Assembly (NCBI GenBank): GCA_025359355.1
Contig: JANYGR010000020.1
Coordinates: 1-11,943 of the forward strand
Direction: 5' to 3'
Origin: Bacteroidota bacterium
Lineage (GTDB): Bacteria; Bacteroidota; Bacteroidia; B-17B0; Aurantibacillaceae
Length of the DNA: 11,943 nt
The translations under genes and the position numbers were made by a program. Each line of letters begins with the position of its first letter. The first letter of the stretch is position 1. The notes under the pieces are model-generated. The model saw only the letters and a list, made by a program, of their open reading frames with translations, was not told where the DNA came from and searched no databases. Of the stretch, positions 1 through 6,944 are shown piece after piece.

Positions 1-1119
1 TGTTCAGGAAGTTCAGTAAGTTTTTCTGTATCTGCTATGGGAGCAGCATTAACTTATCAATGGAGAAAAGGATTGGTTAATTTAATTAATGGTGGAAATA
101 TTTCAGGAGCAACAACAGCAACTCTTACTATTAACCCAGCAAGTATTACAGATGTTGCAGCCAATTATAATGTGGTTGTAAGTGGATCTTCTGTACCAAG
201 CGCTACATCTATCAATGTTTCGTTAATAGTTGTTCAATCGCCTATTGCTATCGCCAATAGTAACTCTCCAGTATGTATCGGAAGCCCTCTTAATTTGACA
301 TCGTCATTAATTGCTGGAGGAACATATTCTTGGACAAGTTCTAATGGATACACATCTAATTTACAAAATCCTATTATCCTGTCATCTTCATTGACAGATG
401 CGGGAACATATTCATTAACAGTTTCAAATGGCACTTGCTCTTCAGCACCTTCATCTGTTTCTGTTAGTATTGTTAGTTGTCTTGTTGACTTAAGTATAGT
501 TAAAACAGTAAATAAAACACGTCCATTTTTTGGAACCTCAGTGATATTTACTATTACCGTAACTAATAACGGCCCACTTAATGCAACTGGAGTAGCGGTG
601 ACGGAGATATTACAAAGTGGGTATACGTATGTTTCATCAACAGTTTCTACAGGTACATATAATCCTTCAACTGGAGTGTGGGTAATTGGAAATATGAATA
701 ATGGAGCATCCGAAATATTAACGATTACGGCTGATGTTATTACAGGAGGAAATTATGTAAATACAGCTATCGTATATGGTAATGAAACAGATAACAATAT
801 GAGTAACAACGTATCGTCTATCGAAACGCATCCAACTGATTTTTTTATTCCAGAAGGATTCTCTCCTAATGGTGATGCTATTAATGATTTATTTGTTATA
901 AGAGGAATTGATAATTATCCATCAAATACATTTACAATCTACAATCGTTGGGGTAGTGAAGTGTTTCATGCAACACCTTATCAAAGTAATTGGAGTGGAA
1001 AATCAACTACTGGACTAAGAATTGGTGGTGATGATTTACCTATGGGAACTTACTTCTATATTCTTGATTTAGGCGATGGTTCTCCAATCTATAAAGGAAC
1101 AATTTATCTGTCTAAATAA
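1..1119 (+). CDS. Surface adhesin, Ig-like/DUF11 repeats with T9SS type B sorting domain (3' part)
   Basis: The reading frame is open to the left edge, so this is the C-terminal 372 residues of a larger protein; the first ATG at 37 lies inside a domain and is not the start. In order: an Ig-like domain (about 1-80, with the LTYQW core typical of Bacteroidota adhesins), a second Ig/PKD-like domain (about 81-160, GGTYSW and DAGTYSLTVSNG), a DUF11-type domain (about 161-272, with FTITVTNNGP), and a gliding-motility-associated C-terminal domain (about 281-372: FSPNGDAINDLFVI, YNRWGSEVF, MGTYFYILD). That last domain is the type B signal that sends proteins through the type IX secretion system to the cell surface. 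The next gene is a PorP/SprF homologue, the usual partner of type B cargo. The ligand or substrate cannot be read from this fragment. The domain order is secure; the adhesin role is inferred. Confidence 0.9.
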   Translation, partial: CSGSSVSFSVSAMGAALTYQWRKGLVNLINGGNISGATTATLTINPASITDVAANYNVVVSGSSVPSATSINVSLIVVQSPIAIANSNSPVCIGSPLNLTSSLIAGGTYSWTSSNGYTSNLQNPIILSSSLTDAGTYSLTVSNGTCSSAPSSVSVSIVSCLVDLSIVKTVNKTRPFFGTSVIFTITVTNNGPLNATGVAVTEILQSGYTYVSSTVSTGTYNPSTGVWVIGNMNNGASEILTITADVITGGNYVNTAIVYGNETDNNMSNNVSSIETHPTDFFIPEGFSPNGDAINDLFVIRGIDNYPSNTFTIYNRWGSEVFHATPYQSNWSGKSTTGLRIGGDDLPMGTYFYILDLGDGSPIYKGTIYLSK

Positions 1120-1165
1120 AATTAGAAATATTATAATAATTATTTATTAAAAAAAATATAACAAC

Positions 1166-2104
1166 ATGAAAACATTAAAAATAGCCATCGTATTGATTCT
1201 AGTCTCTGGATGGGAAGCGATACAAGCCCAACAAGAACCCATGTATACACACTATATGTATAATACATTAGTAATTAATCCAGGATATACAGGAAGTAGA
1301 GAGGCTTTATCAGTAACTGCTTTGCATAGATCTCAATGGGTAAATTATAAAGGCGCACCAATTGTACAAACATTAACCATGCATGCGCCATTAAAAAATG
1401 ACCATTTAGGACTTGGCTTATCTGTAACTAATGATAAAATAGGGCCTACTAATAATACAGCTGTATTTGCTGATTTTGCTTACATCATGAAGTTAAACAC
1501 TAAATCAAAATTAGCTTTAGGTTTAAGTGCTGGTGTTAATATATTTCAAGCAGATTTGAATTCACTTCAATTAGATCAGCAAGCTGATCCATCGTTCCAA
1601 AATAATATTAGTAATAAAATAAATCCAAATTTCGGATTCGGTGCTTATTATTCAAGAGAACGTTTTTATGCAGGTATATCTATTCCAAATATTATACAAA
1701 ATAATTATTTAGTAGTTAATCTTCCTAATGGATCAACGTGGGCAGGTAAAGAGCAAAGACATTATTATTTTATTGCTGGTACAATGATTAAGTTATCTGA
1801 TAATCTTGAATTTAAACCTACTACTTTTGTGAAGTTAACTCCTGCAGCTCCTATTCAAGCAGATGTTACAGCATCATTTGTTATTGTGAAAAAATTATTA
1901 CTTGGTGTGATGTATAGAACTGGTGATGCTTTTGGAGGTTTAATTGGACTTGATGTTACAAGCCAATTTCATGTAGGTTATTCATTTGATTATTCTTATG
2001 GCGTTAAAACGTTTAAGTATAATAATGGAAGTCATGAAATTGTATTAAGATATGATTTTAATTTTTCTAATAAAAAACAAATTCGTTCACCAAGATATTT
2101 TTAA
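1166..2104 (+). CDS. PorP/SprF family type IX secretion membrane protein
   Basis: This is a 312-residue outer membrane protein with an N-terminal signal peptide (about 1-21, ending AIQAQ). The segment after it is a PorP/SprF hallmark: QEPMYTHYMYNTLVINPGYTGSR, followed by LHRSQWVNYKGAP. The rest alternates as expected of a beta-barrel and ends in RYDFNF. In Flavobacterium, SprF-like proteins are needed for secretion or surface attachment of the type B cargo encoded beside them, so this protein probably serves the upstream adhesin. It starts 46 bp after that gene and lies 22 bp before the OmpA-type gene, consistent with one operon. The leader is A-rich without a Shine-Dalgarno site, as is normal in this phylum. 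Family assignment is firm; the pairing with this cargo is inferred from position. Confidence 0.93.
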   Translation: MKTLKIAIVLILVSGWEAIQAQQEPMYTHYMYNTLVINPGYTGSREALSVTALHRSQWVNYKGAPIVQTLTMHAPLKNDHLGLGLSVTNDKIGPTNNTAVFADFAYIMKLNTKSKLALGLSAGVNIFQADLNSLQLDQQADPSFQNNISNKINPNFGFGAYYSRERFYAGISIPNIIQNNYLVVNLPNGSTWAGKEQRHYYFIAGTMIKLSDNLEFKPTTFVKLTPAAPIQADVTASFVIVKKLLLGVMYRTGDAFGGLIGLDVTSQFHVGYSFDYSYGVKTFKYNNGSHEIVLRYDFNFSNKKQIRSPRYF

Positions 2105-2126
2105 TTAAAAACTTACACTCAAAAAA

Positions 2127-4061
2127 ATGAAAAAATTATATATTCCAATTATTGTATTTCTAGGAATTAGCATCAGTGCTATTTCGCAAGAAAAATCTAG
2201 TCAAGAATTAAAGGGCGATAAATATGCTTTTAGTTACTCTTATAACAAAGCGATTGATGCCTATACGCATGCTGATAAATTGACGCAAGATGGTCAGCGT
2301 AAACTAGCCAAAAGCTATTGTAAAATCAATAACACTGCTCAGGCAGAAATTGTATATGCAAAATTAGTGAGCGAGCCTCAAGGCGTTTTACCTGAGGACT
2401 ATTATAACTATGCTATGGTATTGAAAGCTAATGGTAAGTATGAGGAAGCAGGTACTTGTATGGACAAGTTTGTAGCTCTGGCACCTAATGATTTAAGAGG
2501 TAAAGATTACATGGCACATAAATCTAAATTACCAATTTTATTAAAAGATAACGGTAAGTATAAATTAACGCATTTAAATATTAACACAAATGCTGAAGAT
2601 TTTGGTACATGTTATTATAAAAATAGTATTGTTTTTGCATCGACGAGAGCTAAATCTAAATCATTGAAAAAGAAGTCTAATTTAAATGGGAAACCATTTT
2701 TAAATATATATGTTTCTGAAGTTGACGGAAGTCAATTAAAAGATCCTATTATTTTTGAAAAAAGTTTGGATGGTAAATTGCATGATGGACCTGCAAGCTT
2801 TAATAAGGAAGGTACTTTTATAGCATTTACTAGAAATCATTACCATGATAAAAACAAAAATAAAATTGTTGAGTTACAAATTTATTTTAGTACTTATAAA
2901 GATGGAAGTTGGTCAAAAGCAGAACCTTTTGTGTTTAATAATAATGGTTATTCGGTTGGACATCCTTGTTTATCGGCTGATGGAAATACGATGTATTTTG
3001 TGAGTGATATGCCTGGTGGTTTTGGTGGAACAGATATTTACAAAACAACTAAAAATGACAAAGGTGAATGGACAAAACCTGAAAATATTGGTAATACAAT
3101 AAATACAGAAGGAGATGAAATGTTTCCATTTTTAGTAGCAGTAGATAAGACATTTTATTTCTCATCAAATGGACGTTTTGGTTTAGGTGGACTTGATATT
3201 TTCATGAGTACAATTAATGGCTCAAACTATGAAAACACGTATAATGCAGGAGCTCCTTTAAATACACAGTATGATGACTTTGCAGTAATTGAAGATCCTA
3301 AAACTCATAAAGGATACTTTTCTACAAACAGAATAGGCGGAAGTGGCGATGATGATATTTATACTGTAGAATTTTTGCAAGCACCTGAAGTTAAAAAAAC
3401 ACTTAAAGGAATTGCAAAAGACAAAAATGATAAACAACTATCTAATACATTTATAACACTACTTGATGATGATAAGCATGTTATTGATACATTAACTACT
3501 GGGGCATTAGGCTCTTATTCTTTTGCAATTGAATCTGATAAAAATTTCAACTTACTCGGTCAAAAGAAAAATTACACGGATGGTAAAAATGTAGCAAGTA
3601 GTTTTACAAAAGATCTTATTGTTTATGCAGATGTTGTACTTCTTACAAAAGAAGAAGTTATCGCTAAAAAAATCGAAGTAGAAACAGACTTAGGTAAAAT
3701 AGCAGAATTGAGTCCTATTTATTTTGATGTGGATAAATATTCTATACGCCCGGATGCAGAAATCGAGTTAAATAAAATCATCAAGATTATGAACGATCAT
3801 CCTTCAATGGTTGTTGAGTTAAGCTCGCACACAGATTGTAGAGAAACTATGGCTTACAATCAATTATTGTCCGATAAAAGAGCAAATTCAACTGTTAATT
3901 ATATTAAAAAGCATATTACTAAACCAGAGCGTATTACAGGTAAGGGATATGGTAAAACAAAATTACTAAATGGTTGCTCTTGCGACGGATTAGTTTTATC
4001 AACCTGTTCAGAAGAAGAACATCAAAAAAATAGACGTACTGAATTTATTATTAAAAAGTAA
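2127..4061 (+). CDS. TPR/PD40/OmpA-family outer membrane protein
   Basis: This is a 644-residue protein with a signal peptide (about 1-21, SAISQ). It has an N-terminal TPR-like helical region (about 22-135), WD40-like PD40 beta-propeller repeats (about 150-410, with FVSDMPGGFGGTDIY and FSSNGRFGLGGLDIF), a carboxypeptidase-regulatory-like fold (about 420-505), and a C-terminal OmpA domain (about 529-644). The peptidoglycan-binding residues are present: D570 in SHTD and R585 in LSDKRA. A short Cys-rich insert (NGCSCDG, STCSEEE) precedes the final NRRTEF motif. The layout resembles PorE-type T9SS proteins and the OmpA proteins that accompany PorP/SprF genes; these probably anchor the outer membrane secretion or adhesin assembly to the cell wall. 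It is the last gene of the module and is followed directly by a terminator. Which paralogue it is cannot be decided here. Confidence 0.9.
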   Translation: MKKLYIPIIVFLGISISAISQEKSSQELKGDKYAFSYSYNKAIDAYTHADKLTQDGQRKLAKSYCKINNTAQAEIVYAKLVSEPQGVLPEDYYNYAMVLKANGKYEEAGTCMDKFVALAPNDLRGKDYMAHKSKLPILLKDNGKYKLTHLNINTNAEDFGTCYYKNSIVFASTRAKSKSLKKKSNLNGKPFLNIYVSEVDGSQLKDPIIFEKSLDGKLHDGPASFNKEGTFIAFTRNHYHDKNKNKIVELQIYFSTYKDGSWSKAEPFVFNNNGYSVGHPCLSADGNTMYFVSDMPGGFGGTDIYKTTKNDKGEWTKPENIGNTINTEGDEMFPFLVAVDKTFYFSSNGRFGLGGLDIFMSTINGSNYENTYNAGAPLNTQYDDFAVIEDPKTHKGYFSTNRIGGSGDDDIYTVEFLQAPEVKKTLKGIAKDKNDKQLSNTFITLLDDDKHVIDTLTTGALGSYSFAIESDKNFNLLGQKKNYTDGKNVASSFTKDLIVYADVVLLTKEEVIAKKIEVETDLGKIAELSPIYFDVDKYSIRPDAEIELNKIIKIMNDHPSMVVELSSHTDCRETMAYNQLLSDKRANSTVNYIKKHITKPERITGKGYGKTKLLNGCSCDGLVLSTCSEEEHQKNRRTEFIIKK

Positions 4062-4080
4062 TTAGTTAACTAATTTATTC

Positions 4081-4114
4081 AAAAAAGCCATTCTTATATA
4101 GAATGGCTTTTTTT
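4081..4114 (+). terminator. Rho-independent terminator after the adhesin module
   Basis: A perfect 13-bp inverted repeat has its left arm at 4081-4093 and right arm at 4101-4113, with a 7-nt loop. The core is GCCATTC/GAATGGC with a T-run on the 3' side. It lies 20 bp after the OmpA-type gene and closes the transcript. Confidence 0.9.
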
Positions 4115-4172
4115 ATGTCAAATTTTAAATATTTAGACAACAACATTATAAGTTTTGTACAATCATTATTAT

Positions 4173-4235
4173 GTGATTTATGTAACTTATATCAATTAGT
4201 ATATAAGATATTTGATGCCTCTATTTTCATCTTTG
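4173..4235 (+). promoter_or_regulatory. Stress-type promoter A with shared 18-bp element
   Basis: The element GTGATTTATGTAACTTAT (4173-4190) is followed 55 bp later (start to start) by the core CATCTTTG (4228-4235), one mismatch from the Bacteroidota -7 consensus TAnnTTTG. No TTG lies at the usual 17-23 bp spacing upstream of the core, which fits a promoter that depends on an activator. The same pair of sites at the same spacing occurs before csbD and before dps. A weak third half-site (ATAAGA, 4203-4208) occupies the position where the other two promoters have GTAACA. The predicted leader to the next ATG is about 95 nt. The rest of the 4115-4336 gap shows nothing else I can name. Confidence 0.6.
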
Positions 4236-4336
4236 TTGTAGAATAAATAATATTAAATAGATCGTTATCAGAAAATTTTAAATAATTCTCAAAATAGAAA
4301 TATTATATTTTTTATAAAACATTTAAACAAAACAAT

Positions 4337-4717
4337 ATGAAAAAGGTAGAAAAATTAGGCATTTGGATGGATCATGCAAAAGCACATATATTACATTCCT
4401 CAATCGACACGATTGAAACAAAGACAATCTCTTCAAAATTCACCCACCTAGAAAAGGAGCATAGCCTAAATAAAAGTGAAAACTTAATGCATCATAAAGA
4501 ACAACATCAACAACATGAGTATTATAAAGAAATAGGTAATGTAATTAAAAATTACAATGAAGTTGTTGTTTTCGGGCCTACCGATGCTAAAGTTGAGCTA
4601 GTCAATTTTTTAAAACAAGATCGTCATTTTGATAATATAAAAATTGTAGTTGAAAATGCAGATAAGATGACAGAACATCAAGAATACGCTTTTGTTAAAG
4701 CTCATTTTAAAATTTAA
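4337..4717 (+). CDS. Small eRF1/host-attachment-like (baeRF-type) stress-associated protein
   Basis: This is a 126-residue soluble protein without signal peptide or membrane segment. The N-terminal strand LGIWMDHAKAHIL (7-19) and the C-terminal part with VVVFGPTDAK (76-85) and ADKMTEHQEYAFVKAHF (108-124) resemble the short bacterial proteins related to the eRF1/Dom34 fold that are annotated as 'translational machinery protein' or host-attachment-like. At this length it corresponds to one subdomain, not the roughly 370-residue forms. The middle (about 48-61) is rich in His, Gln and Glu (H52, H53, H57, H60) and looks like a flexible linker. It follows promoter A and precedes a decayed membrane gene and csbD, a setting that suggests a stress role. 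Function is unproven: the fold assignment is from memory of the family and the role is inference. Confidence 0.6.
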   Translation: MKKVEKLGIWMDHAKAHILHSSIDTIETKTISSKFTHLEKEHSLNKSENLMHHKEQHQQHEYYKEIGNVIKNYNEVVVFGPTDAKVELVNFLKQDRHFDNIKIVVENADKMTEHQEYAFVKAHFKI

Positions 4718-4742
4718 TGGTTTAAAAATAATATAAGAACCT

Positions 4743-4902
4743 ATGAGTAATTTTTTTGTATAGTATCGCTATAGTTTTAGTTATTGTTTGGCTAGTTTGA
4801 TTTTTAGTATATAACGTTGGCAATGCAATTCATCTTTTATTGTTATTAGAGTTTTTAGTTTCATTAACAAGCTTTATGAGAGCCAGGAATACACGTAAAT
4901 AA
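4743..4902 (+). pseudogene. Decayed lmo0937-type small membrane protein gene
   Basis: Read from ATG 4743, the frame stops at once at TAG 4761. If one T of the 7-T run (4751-4757) is removed, it reads MSNFLYSIAIVLVIVW, then LV, a TGA (4798-4800), then FLVYNVGNAIHLLLLLEFLV and on to TAA 4900-4902. This matches, position by position, the intact 51-residue protein at 6776-6931 (MGNILYVVAVVLVIIW, GIGFLGYN, GGIIHILLVIAI). The gene therefore carries a one-base expansion in a homopolymer and an in-frame stop, most simply a disabled paralogue. The conserved W and the H of the IHxLL motif survive, so decay may be recent. A sequencing error could explain the frameshift but is less likely to explain the TGA as well. 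It probably lies on the transcript from promoter A. Confidence 0.8.
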
Positions 4903-4918
4903 ATTAAATATGAAATGT

Positions 4919-4982
4919 GTGAATGATGTAACTTATCAAATATGTAATGTAACACTTTCCGATTATTACTTGCTCATCTTTG
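4919..4982 (+). promoter_or_regulatory. Stress-type promoter B upstream of csbD
   Basis: The element GTGAATGATGTAACTTAT (4919-4936) is 56 bp (start to start) upstream of the core CATCTTTG (4975-4982). A further GTAACA (4949-4954) begins exactly 21 bp after the first GTAA (4928) and 26 bp before the core, where a -33 element would be expected. There is no good TTG at -33. The leader to the csbD ATG is about 31 nt. Confidence 0.65.
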
Positions 4983-5020
4983 TATCGTGGAAAATAACTC
5001 CACATTAAAATATAAATAAA

Positions 5021-5209
5021 ATGAAAAATTTAACTGAATTAAAAGGAGATTGGAATGAAACTAAAGGGAAATTAAAACAAAAATTTGCTTTATTGACAGA
5101 TAATGATGTATTACTTACAGAAGGAAAAAAAGATGAGATGTTAGGTAGACTTCAAATTAAACTTGGTACAACAAAAGAAGAATTACATAAAATCATCTCT
5201 GAATTGTAA
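5021..5209 (+). CDS. CsbD family general stress protein
   Basis: This is a 62-residue hydrophilic, helical protein. The start LTELKGDWNETKGKLKQKFALLTDNDV and the later GKKDEMLGRLQIKLG are the diagnostic CsbD pattern (KGxWnExKGklKqkfgxLTddDl, GkxdellGrlqxkyG). Length is normal for the family. CsbD is controlled by sigmaB in Bacillus subtilis and is induced by stress in many bacteria, but its biochemical function is not established. It is the first gene after promoter B. The 3' end is followed by a run of Ts (5213-5220) without a hairpin, so transcription may continue into the beta-barrel genes downstream. Confidence 0.93.
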   Translation: MKNLTELKGDWNETKGKLKQKFALLTDNDVLLTEGKKDEMLGRLQIKLGTTKEELHKIISEL

Positions 5210-5221
5210 TAATTTTTTTTC

Positions 5222-5248
5222 CACAACACAACACAACACAACACAACA
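5222..5248. repeat. (CACAA)5 pentanucleotide tandem repeat
   Basis: Five perfect copies of CACAA (5222-5246) plus a partial sixth lie in the csbD to beta-barrel gap, 32 bp before the ATG at 5280. The unit is not a multiple of three, but the repeat is outside any coding frame, so changes in copy number would alter leader length, not reading frame. Confidence 0.95.
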
Positions 5249-5279
5249 AATAATTTAAATAACATTTAATAATATAATA

Positions 5280-5930
5280 ATGAAAAAAATAATTTTAATA
5301 CTAGCATCGGCTACTATCATTAGTAGTAATGCAAATGCACAAGATGCAGCTAACGAAACAGATAACCGTGAGAAATTTCAGTTTGGTGCAAAAGCCGGAT
5401 TAAACTATTCGAATGTATACGATGCTCAAGGGCAAGAATTTAAAGCAGATGCTAAAATGGGTTTTGCTGGAGGTTTATTTATAGCCATTCCTATTGGAAA
5501 ATATTTTGGTATTCAACCTGAAATTCTATTTTCTCAAAAAGGTTTTCAAGCTAGCGGTTCGATATTAGGAAGTAGTTATAATTTTAAAAGAACAACATCA
5601 TATATTGATATTCCTTTACAATTTGCATTTAAGCCTAGCGAGTTTTTTACGATACTAGCAGGACCTCAATGTTCTTTTTTAGTTAAGCAAAAAGATGTAT
5701 TTACGAGCACCTTAGTTAGTTATAATCAAGAACAAGAATTTAAAAATGATAATATTCGTAAAAACATTTTTGGTTTTGTGGCAGGTTTTGATATTAATAT
5801 AAGACATTTTACATTCGGCGCTAGAGTTGGCGGTGACATGCAAACGAATAATGGAGACGGAACATCAGCTACTCCTCGTTACAAAAACATGTGGTATCAA
5901 GGTACTATTGGTTATAAAATTTATAAATAA
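5280..5930 (+). CDS. Outer membrane beta-barrel protein (PorT-like family)
   Basis: This is a 216-residue protein with a clear signal peptide (about 1-21, SSNANAQ). The mature part alternates polar and apolar residues as expected of an 8-strand barrel: FQFGAKAGLNYSNVY, GFAGGLFIAIPIGKYFGIQPEILFSQKG, YIDIPLQFAFKP, FFTILAGPQ, FGFVAGFDINI. These match the 'outer membrane protein beta-barrel' family (PF13568 type) common in Bacteroidota, where such small barrels have mostly unknown roles. It lies between csbD and a second small barrel 32 bp downstream, and its leader contains the CACAA repeat. Membership of a stress operon from promoter B is inferred from spacing and the absence of a hairpin terminator. 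Ligand and function cannot be read. Confidence 0.85.
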   Translation: MKKIILILASATIISSNANAQDAANETDNREKFQFGAKAGLNYSNVYDAQGQEFKADAKMGFAGGLFIAIPIGKYFGIQPEILFSQKGFQASGSILGSSYNFKRTTSYIDIPLQFAFKPSEFFTILAGPQCSFLVKQKDVFTSTLVSYNQEQEFKNDNIRKNIFGFVAGFDINIRHFTFGARVGGDMQTNNGDGTSATPRYKNMWYQGTIGYKIYK

Positions 5931-5963
5931 TTAGTATAAATTAAGTACTTAACAAACTAATTA
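5928..5963 (+). other. Nested inverted repeat spanning a stop and the next start
   Basis: TAATTAGT (5928-5935) pairs with ACTAATTA (5956-5963), and the perfect palindrome TTAAGTACTTAA (5941-5952) lies inside. The outer left arm includes the stop codon of the first barrel gene and the outer right arm includes the A of the second gene's ATG. There is no T-run, so it is not a terminator. As RNA it would be A-U rich and weak. Confidence 0.5.
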
Positions 5964-6544
5964 TGAAAACAAACATTTTTTTATCAATCTTCTTATCATT
6001 GGTAATTTCAATTAACACTAATGCACAAGAAAAACCAACTCGTGAAAAATACGGGAATACATTAAATCTTGGCGTAGGATTGGGTTATTATGGATATGTA
6101 GGACACTTTACTCCCTATGGCACTTTAAACTATGAAATAGATATAGTGAAAAATTTCACTCTAGCTCCTTTTTTAGGAATCTATTCATTTCAAAATCATT
6201 ATTACTGGGGTAAACCTGATAAGCCTAATTTTGATCCATCATATCATCAATATTCATATCGCACAACAGCTATCCCTATTGGTGTAAAAGGAACTTATTA
6301 TTTTGATCAATTACTTAAGCTTCCGTCTAAGTGGGATGTTTATGCCGCTGGTTCAGTTGGTTTTGTGTATAAGAGTGTAGTGTGGGATAATGATTACTAT
6401 GGAGATAGAAATATTTACAGAAATACTAGTCCTTTATATTTAGATGCACATATAGGTGCAGAGTATCATTTGAATGAAAAAGCTGGATTATTTCTTGATT
6501 TATCAACAGGAGTTTCCACTTTCGGATTAGCACTTCATCTTTAA
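5963..6544 (+). CDS. Small outer membrane beta-barrel protein
   Basis: This is a 193-residue protein with a signal peptide (about 1-22, SINTNAQ). The mature region is rich in Tyr, Gly and Phe in barrel-type alternation (LNLGVGLGYYGYVGHFTPYG, FTLAPFLGIYSF, TTAIPIGVKGTYYFDQLL, WDVYAAGSVGFVYK, PLYLDAHIGAEYHLNEKAGLFLDLSTG) and it ends in a hydrophobic strand, FGLALHL, as outer membrane barrels usually do. The TAIPIGVKGTYYF strand and GAEYHLNEKAGLFLD are typical of Bacteroidota 'outer membrane beta-barrel' proteins of unknown role. It follows the first barrel by 32 bp, and a nested inverted repeat covers the junction. It is not closely similar to its neighbour, so the pair is not a recent duplication. 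Function is unknown. Confidence 0.82.
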   Translation: MKTNIFLSIFLSLVISINTNAQEKPTREKYGNTLNLGVGLGYYGYVGHFTPYGTLNYEIDIVKNFTLAPFLGIYSFQNHYYWGKPDKPNFDPSYHQYSYRTTAIPIGVKGTYYFDQLLKLPSKWDVYAAGSVGFVYKSVVWDNDYYGDRNIYRNTSPLYLDAHIGAEYHLNEKAGLFLDLSTGVSTFGLALHL

Positions 6545-6548
6545 AAAT

Positions 6549-6556
6549 TAATTTTG
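6549..6556 (+). promoter_or_regulatory. Possible -7 element (TAATTTTG)
   Basis: TAATTTTG fits the Bacteroidota -7 consensus TAnnTTTG and lies 23 bp before the mini-ORF ATG at 6579. No TTG is found at proper spacing upstream, and AT-rich DNA gives such matches by chance, so this is weak. Confidence 0.25.
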
Positions 6557-6578
6557 TATAAACTTTAAATACAAAATC

Positions 6579-6728
6579 ATGAACCCTACAACTCCAGGTA
6601 AGAATGCTGATAAAACTGAGACTATTATAATAGAAGGAGATACAGCTAAATAATTTGATAAACCTAAAAGAGAAGTTGAGCATGATAAAAAAGGCATCGA
6701 TAACAATTCAGATAAAACAACAAAATAA
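6579..6728 (+). pseudogene. Short hydrophilic ORF interrupted by an in-frame TAA
   Basis: From ATG 6579 the frame encodes 24 residues (MNPTTPGKNADKTE, then TIIIEGDTAK) and stops at TAA 6651-6653. The same frame then continues with charged, protein-like codons (FDKPKREVEHDKKGIDNN, then SDKTTK) to TAA 6726-6728. The whole would be a 49-residue Lys/Asp-rich protein with one nonsense codon. The composition is the same on both sides of the stop, which suggests one small gene broken by a point mutation (for example AAA or GAA to TAA); the alternative is a genuine 24-residue peptide followed by chance open frame. I do not recognise a family. It lies between the second barrel gene and the intact lmo0937-type gene, in a cluster that already has one other decayed small gene. 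Confidence 0.45.
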
Positions 6729-6762
6729 ATAAACAATTAAATAAACAATTAAATAAACAATT
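6727..6762. repeat. Three perfect 12-bp tandem copies in the lmo0937-type leader
   Basis: AAATAAACAATT is repeated three times without change (6727-6738, 6739-6750, 6751-6762), immediately after the mini-ORF and 13 bp before the ATG at 6776. Confidence 0.95.
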
Positions 6763-6775
6763 AAAAAAAAACATT

Positions 6776-6931
6776 ATGGGAAATATACTTTATGTAGTAG
6801 CAGTCGTATTAGTCATTATTTGGGGAATTGGATTCTTAGGTTACAATTCAGGTGGAATCATTCATATTCTTTTGGTTATAGCCATCATTGCAATTTTATT
6901 AAGACTAATTAGCGGAAATAGAAGAATTTAA
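6776..6931 (+). CDS. lmo0937 family small membrane protein
   Basis: This is a 51-residue membrane protein: MGNILYVVAVVLVIIWGIGFLGYNSGG, a short turn, then IIHILLVIAIIAILLRLISGNRRI. It has two transmembrane helices (about 3-22 and 28-44) joined by a Gly-rich turn and ends in a basic tail. The W16 and the IHxLLVIA motif match the lmo0937/DUF5670-type family, which is often found beside stress genes such as csbD and ytxH; the molecular function is unknown. The leader carries the 12-bp repeat. A degraded paralogue lies at 4743-4902, and the comparison supports this reading frame and start. It is followed 47 bp downstream by the YtxH gene, probably on the same transcript. Confidence 0.85.
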   Translation: MGNILYVVAVVLVIIWGIGFLGYNSGGIIHILLVIAIIAILLRLISGNRRI

Positions 6932-6944
6932 AAAATAAATAAGT

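Noticed and set aside
4956..4975. Sigma54-type promoter (TTGC near 4970)
   Set aside because: There is no GG at the required position upstream, and the shared CATCTTTG core explains the three promoters better.
5205..5220. Terminator directly after csbD
   Set aside because: There is a run of eight Ts but no inverted repeat before it.
6534..6541. Further copy of the core (CATCTTTA) at the end of the second barrel gene
   Set aside because: The last base is wrong, it lies at the end of a coding sequence and there is no 18-bp element about 55 bp upstream.
6651..6653. Stop codon read-through or recoding in the mini-ORF
   Set aside because: TAA is not used for selenocysteine or pyrrolysine and no recoding structure is visible; a nonsense mutation or a real short peptide is simpler.
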